A stretch of 22,885 bases of DNA from a virus, in IMG/VR virus record IMGVR_UViG_3300030202_003192, positions 1 through 22,885 of that record. One strand, written 5' to 3'. The translations under genes were made by a program, and so were the position numbers. Positions 19,423 to 22,885 of the stretch are shown here, piece by piece (the first letter of the stretch is position 1; every line of letters begins with the position of its first letter). The notes beneath the pieces were generated by a model. That model searched no databases. It had not been told where the DNA came from and was given only the letters and a program-made list of their open reading frames with translations.

Positions 19423-21002
19423 AAAATTTAAATAAAAATACATTAAAAATATTTGGTCCACCAGGGACGGGTAAAACTAAAACTCTTCTTGATATTATAG
19501 AACGGGAGCTGCAAGATAATTGTACACCTGAAGATGTTGGATTTTTTACATTCACTCGCAAAGCCAGACTCGAAGCGATAACTAGGGTAACAAAACTTTT
19601 GAAAGTCGATGCGAAAAAATTTGAATACTTTAAAACTTTGCATAGCATTGCTTGGAAGATAGGAGGCTTTCAACCACAGAATAAAATGAAACCAAAAAAT
19701 TGGTATGAGTTTGCCGAATTATGTAGATCGCAAAAGATAACAATGGATATAAATATGCGTGGTGATTTAGATGTAGATGAGATGGGTCGAAGTATAAGTG
19801 ATAATCCCTATATACGATTGGTTGATTTAGCACGGCAAAGAATGCAAGATCTAAAAACATTTCATAAAGTATCGCGATCATTAGATGGAGGCTACCTTAC
19901 TTTGCAATTTATTGCAGACACATTGAAAAAATACAAAGATAGAAATCAAGTGTTTGACTTTACAGATAGTATTGAAAAAATTGTTTATGAAGATGTACAT
20001 ATTCCAAAATTAAAAGTTGTCATTGTTGATGAGGCACAAGATCTCACACGTTTACAATGGGCAATGATTTTAAAATTTATTAATCAAGCGGAGAGAGTTT
20101 ACATTGCTGGTGATGATGATCAAGAGATATTTGATTGGGCGGGAGCAGAATCCTTGTTTTTCAAGAACTTAGAAGGTGAATCTAAAGTGCTTAATAAGTC
20201 ATATAGGGTACCAAAATTGATAGCAGATAAGTCAAAAAAACTTATTGAACGCATACCTACAGATCTAAGAGAACAAAAACAATGGGAAGCGGTCCACGAA
20301 GGTGGTAGTATACATTACTTGGATAATGAAAAATTTATTAATTATAGATTAGGCGGATCTTATTATTTTTTAGCTACATGTGGTTACATGTTAGATAATG
20401 TAGTTAGAACATTACGACAGCATGGAATGTTTTATAAAAAATTTAAAACGCTTTCAATTAAAGAAGAAGTTATTTACGCAATCAACACTTGGAAAAAATT
20501 ACAAGAAGGCGGAGATGTGTATGCGGATAGCATTAAAAATTTATTTAATTTTATGTCAACAAGAAATAAAAATAAACCTAGAGGTCTTTTAAAAACAGGT
20601 GCAAAACAATTTAAAAATTTAGACATGGATAAAAAGTATAATCTTTTTAACATAGAAGAACTTGGTCTCTTAGATCCAATATACACTACTGAGTGGCCTT
20701 GGCATGAAGCATTGGATACAGTTAATGCGGGTGATAGAACTTACATTGAAAAAGTTATGGAACGTAATATTAATATAAATTCAGAACCACAAATTACTGT
20801 CAACACAATTTACGGCGTGAAAGGAGGAGAAGCTGACAACGTCATTTTATTTTCAAACATATCTCCAAGTGCCCAAGCTGCACTTAGAGAAAACATTAAT
20901 GACTTGCGAAAAGTTTTTTATACGGGAATGACTAGAGCAAGAAAAAATTTATTTATTACTCGGAATGATCGCGGGTATGTTTTTAAGGAACTTTACGCAT
21001 GA
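19416..21002 (+). CDS. UvrD/Rep-like superfamily 1 helicase
   Basis: The 528-aa product has the SF1A helicase motifs in order: FGPPGTGKTKT (13-23, Walker A), FFTFTRKARLEA (43-54, motif Ia), VVIVDEAQDLTRLQW (201-215, Walker B), YIAGDDDQEIFDWAGA (229-244, motif III), LNKSYRVPKLI (259-269, motif IV), TVNTIYGVKGGEADNVILF (near 473-491, motif V) and FYTGMTRARKNLFIT (501-515, motif VI). It is shorter than bacterial UvrD (about 700 aa) because the 1B/2B insertions are small, as in phage Dda-like helicases. Its start overlaps the methyltransferase end by 7 bases and its TGA overlaps the polymerase ATG. It probably unwinds the fork for the polymerase next door. Confidence 0.88.
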   Translation: MLKNLNKNTLKIFGPPGTGKTKTLLDIIERELQDNCTPEDVGFFTFTRKARLEAITRVTKLLKVDAKKFEYFKTLHSIAWKIGGFQPQNKMKPKNWYEFAELCRSQKITMDINMRGDLDVDEMGRSISDNPYIRLVDLARQRMQDLKTFHKVSRSLDGGYLTLQFIADTLKKYKDRNQVFDFTDSIEKIVYEDVHIPKLKVVIVDEAQDLTRLQWAMILKFINQAERVYIAGDDDQEIFDWAGAESLFFKNLEGESKVLNKSYRVPKLIADKSKKLIERIPTDLREQKQWEAVHEGGSIHYLDNEKFINYRLGGSYYFLATCGYMLDNVVRTLRQHGMFYKKFKTLSIKEEVIYAINTWKKLQEGGDVYADSIKNLFNFMSTRNKNKPRGLLKTGAKQFKNLDMDKKYNLFNIEELGLLDPIYTTEWPWHEALDTVNAGDRTYIEKVMERNININSEPQITVNTIYGVKGGEADNVILFSNISPSAQAALRENINDLRKVFYTGMTRARKNLFITRNDRGYVFKELYA

Positions 21003-22870
21003 AATTTGTAAAACAACATGAATGGCTTATGCCTGAAAGTATACCTGATGCAGTTTTTGAATCAGATATCGTATCAATAGATTTAGAAACAAAAGATCCT
21101 AACCTTAAAAAATTAGGCGCTGGTTGGTCAAGAAATGATGGCAATACTATCGGCGTTGCAATTGCTGTTGATGGTTGGAAAGGTTACTTTCCTACTAATC
21201 ACGAAGTAGGTCCAAACTTTGATGAGAAAGTTTTAAAAAGAATTCTTAAAAAACTATTAGCAACTGACTCTACAAAAGTATTTCATAATGCATCTTATGA
21301 TCTTGGTTGGCTACAACATATGGGGCTCACGGTCCACGGAGAAATAAGAGACACAATGGTTATGGGAGCATTGGTCGATGAAAATAGACTTAGTTACTCG
21401 TTAAATAATTTATCTAAAGATTACTTGGATGATAAAAAATCTGAGTCGGGGTTATATAAAGCTGCGGAAGAGTTTAATGCAGATGCTAAAGCAGAAATGT
21501 ACAAATTACCCGCTATGGAGGTAGGTCCTTACGCAGAACAAGATACAGTATTAACACTAAAACTTTATCATAAATTTTCAGCTTTAATTGAGCAAGAAGA
21601 GATGGAAGAAGTTTATAAATTAGAAATGAAATTATTACCTATAATTTTTAAAATGATATCAAAAGGAGTTAGAATTGATTTTGAGCAAGCTGAAAAATCG
21701 GAAAAAGATTTATTACGAAGAGAGAAAAAGATACTTGATTACATCATTAAAGACACAGGCGTTGCAATTGATCCTTTCAATGCGCGTGCTATTGGTCGAG
21801 CTTTTGATGCGAAGAAAATTCCATACGAACGCACTGAGAAGTCTGGTCAGCCTAAATTTGATAAAGACTTTCTTTCAAATCATCGTTCTGATCTTGCAAA
21901 AAAAGTTGTTCAATTACGTGAAATTAATAAAGCGAGAACCACATTTATAGAAACTATTAAAAAACATTCTTATAAAGGTAGAATACATGCAAGCATAAAT
22001 CAGTTGCGTAATGATATGGGAGGTACTGTTTCAGGTAGAATATCTATGCGTAATCCTAATTTACAACAAATGCCCGCACGTAATCCAGAAGTATCAAACC
22101 TAATTAGATCTTTATTTCTTCCTGAAGAGGGAGAGAAGTGGGGTGCGTTTGACTATTCACAGCAAGAACCAAGAATAATGACACACTTTGCATCAAGTGT
22201 AAAAGTAGATGGTAAAAATTTATATGGTGTTATGGATGTTGTTAAAGCTTATCAAGATCCTAAAACAGACTTTCATCAACAGATCGCTGACATGGCTGAG
22301 ATAGATCGTAAGACAGCAAAAACAATTAATCTTGGCTTATCTTATGGTATGGGAATTACAAAGTTAGCTGGTGAATTAAGTATGGATCTAAATGATGCAA
22401 AACAATTATTTAATAAGTATCATTCAAGAGTACCTTTTGTAAAACAATTGATTGATATTGCTACTAACAGAGCAGAAAAATATGGGTTTATCCGCACGAT
22501 AATGGGAAGAAAATGCCGATTCAATTTATATGTTCCCACTGAATGGGGTGTTTTCAAGCCACTACCGAGGGAGGCAGCAGAACTAGAATATGGTACTGGC
22601 TTCAATCAAATAAAACGCGCGGGTACTTTTCGGGCGCTTAACAGATTAATTCAAGGTTCAGCAGCAGATCAAACAAAAAAATCAATGGTAGATCTAGCCT
22701 CTGAAGGTTTATTACCTCTTATTCAAATTCATGATGAGCTTGATTTTTCTGTTGGCTCCGAAAAAGATCAAAAGAAAATTATTGAAATTATGGAGAACTC
22801 TGTAAATTTAAAAGTACCAAGTAAAGTGGATGTTGCTCTTGGAAAAAATTGGGGGGAAGCTAATGATTAA
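20999..22870 (+). CDS. polA: Family A DNA polymerase with 3'-5' exonuclease
   Basis: This 623-aa replicative polymerase lacks a 5'-nuclease domain, as in T7-like phages. The proofreading part has SIDLETKDP (Asp28, Glu30; Exo I), VFHNASYDLGWL (Asp101; Exo II) and YAEQDTVLTLKLYH (Tyr178, Asp182; Exo III). In the polymerase part are GRISMRNPNLQQMPAR (346-361), motif A AFDYSQQEPRIM (Asp385), motif B RKTAKTINLGLSYGMG (Arg437, Lys441, Tyr449) and motif C IHDELDFSV (His578-Asp579-Glu580). The position equal to Phe762 of E. coli Pol I, in the O-helix, is Leu445 here. ATG 20999 overlaps the helicase stop as ATGA. The gene overlaps a following frame at its end. Confidence 0.95.
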   Translation: MKFVKQHEWLMPESIPDAVFESDIVSIDLETKDPNLKKLGAGWSRNDGNTIGVAIAVDGWKGYFPTNHEVGPNFDEKVLKRILKKLLATDSTKVFHNASYDLGWLQHMGLTVHGEIRDTMVMGALVDENRLSYSLNNLSKDYLDDKKSESGLYKAAEEFNADAKAEMYKLPAMEVGPYAEQDTVLTLKLYHKFSALIEQEEMEEVYKLEMKLLPIIFKMISKGVRIDFEQAEKSEKDLLRREKKILDYIIKDTGVAIDPFNARAIGRAFDAKKIPYERTEKSGQPKFDKDFLSNHRSDLAKKVVQLREINKARTTFIETIKKHSYKGRIHASINQLRNDMGGTVSGRISMRNPNLQQMPARNPEVSNLIRSLFLPEEGEKWGAFDYSQQEPRIMTHFASSVKVDGKNLYGVMDVVKAYQDPKTDFHQQIADMAEIDRKTAKTINLGLSYGMGITKLAGELSMDLNDAKQLFNKYHSRVPFVKQLIDIATNRAEKYGFIRTIMGRKCRFNLYVPTEWGVFKPLPREAAELEYGTGFNQIKRAGTFRALNRLIQGSAADQTKKSMVDLASEGLLPLIQIHDELDFSVGSEKDQKKIIEIMENSVNLKVPSKVDVALGKNWGEAND

Positions 22871-22885
22871 AAATCAAAGAATGGT
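22863..22885 (+). CDS. Partial start of the next gene after the polymerase
   Basis: ATG 22863 lies inside the polymerase end (8-base overlap), with GGGGGGAAGCTA directly upstream as a possible ribosome binding site. Only seven full codons are visible (MIKNQRM) before the window ends. The overlap style matches other coupled genes here; nothing can be said about the product. Confidence 0.45.

Noticed and set aside
1-22885. tRNA, rRNA, integrase, attachment site or insertion sequence
   Set aside because: I looked for T-arm-like GTTCGA strings, recombinase motifs and terminal repeats and found none that hold up.

Overview
The window is a piece of a tailed double-stranded DNA phage genome, or a prophage or phage-derived contig, with low GC by eye and a short GC-richer island near 8.6-10.35 kb. 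The evidence is a large terminase, a small terminase, a long P22-like portal, a three-helix holin and a phage-type replication set, with almost no intergenic space and many TAATG and ATGA gene overlaps. The AT-rich composition and gene mix resemble uncultured marine caudoviruses of alphaproteobacteria (the SAR11/pelagiphage world). That host is an inference from composition and gene families. No integrase, repressor, tRNA or host gene was recognised.

Layout. From 1 to 14.8 kb everything reads leftward (minus strand). In transcription order from the right: an SNF2-type helicase (13330-14814); a run of very small overlapping genes (11.3-13.3 kb), including a DUF3310 protein, a ribbon-helix-helix-like protein, a zinc-knuckle protein and two short membrane proteins; the small terminase and an overlapping VRR-NUC-like nuclease; a GC-richer stretch with a Gp88-like gene between two groups of a six-copy diverged repeat; two small unknown genes; a 267-base spacer; then the packaging and head module (large terminase, a basic protein, a 684-aa protein with a region like phage large polyvalent proteins, the portal, two small proteins); and a lysis-like end (single-TM protein, 3-TM holin). 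From 15.0 kb to the right edge everything reads rightward: a coiled-coil protein, an acidic-tailed candidate ssDNA-binding protein, an archaeo-eukaryotic-type primase, a small unknown, a C5-cytosine methyltransferase, a UvrD-like helicase and a family A DNA polymerase with proofreading domain. The divergence point (14.8-15.03 kb) holds a strong rightward intrinsic terminator followed by the leader of the right operon.

How it works together. The right arm supplies primase, helicase, polymerase and probably ssDNA-binding functions. The left arm supplies DNA packaging, portal and lysis. The small and large terminase genes are about 3 kb apart, and the repeat array lies between them, so it is a candidate packaging (pac/cos) or replication-origin region.

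The most notable signals are: (1) a 240-codon open frame inside the methyltransferase gene, with its own strong ribosome binding site and protein-like LWPTP and WVEWLMGYPIGWTD motifs, so this DNA seems to encode two proteins; (2) six copies of a ~50-bp repeat, most spaced about 162 bp apart, with a second conserved block at a fixed +95 offset; (3) a 12-bp palindrome identical to the core of bacterial parS; (4) clustered TGTTACCTG and TATAACT motifs in the noncoding gaps.
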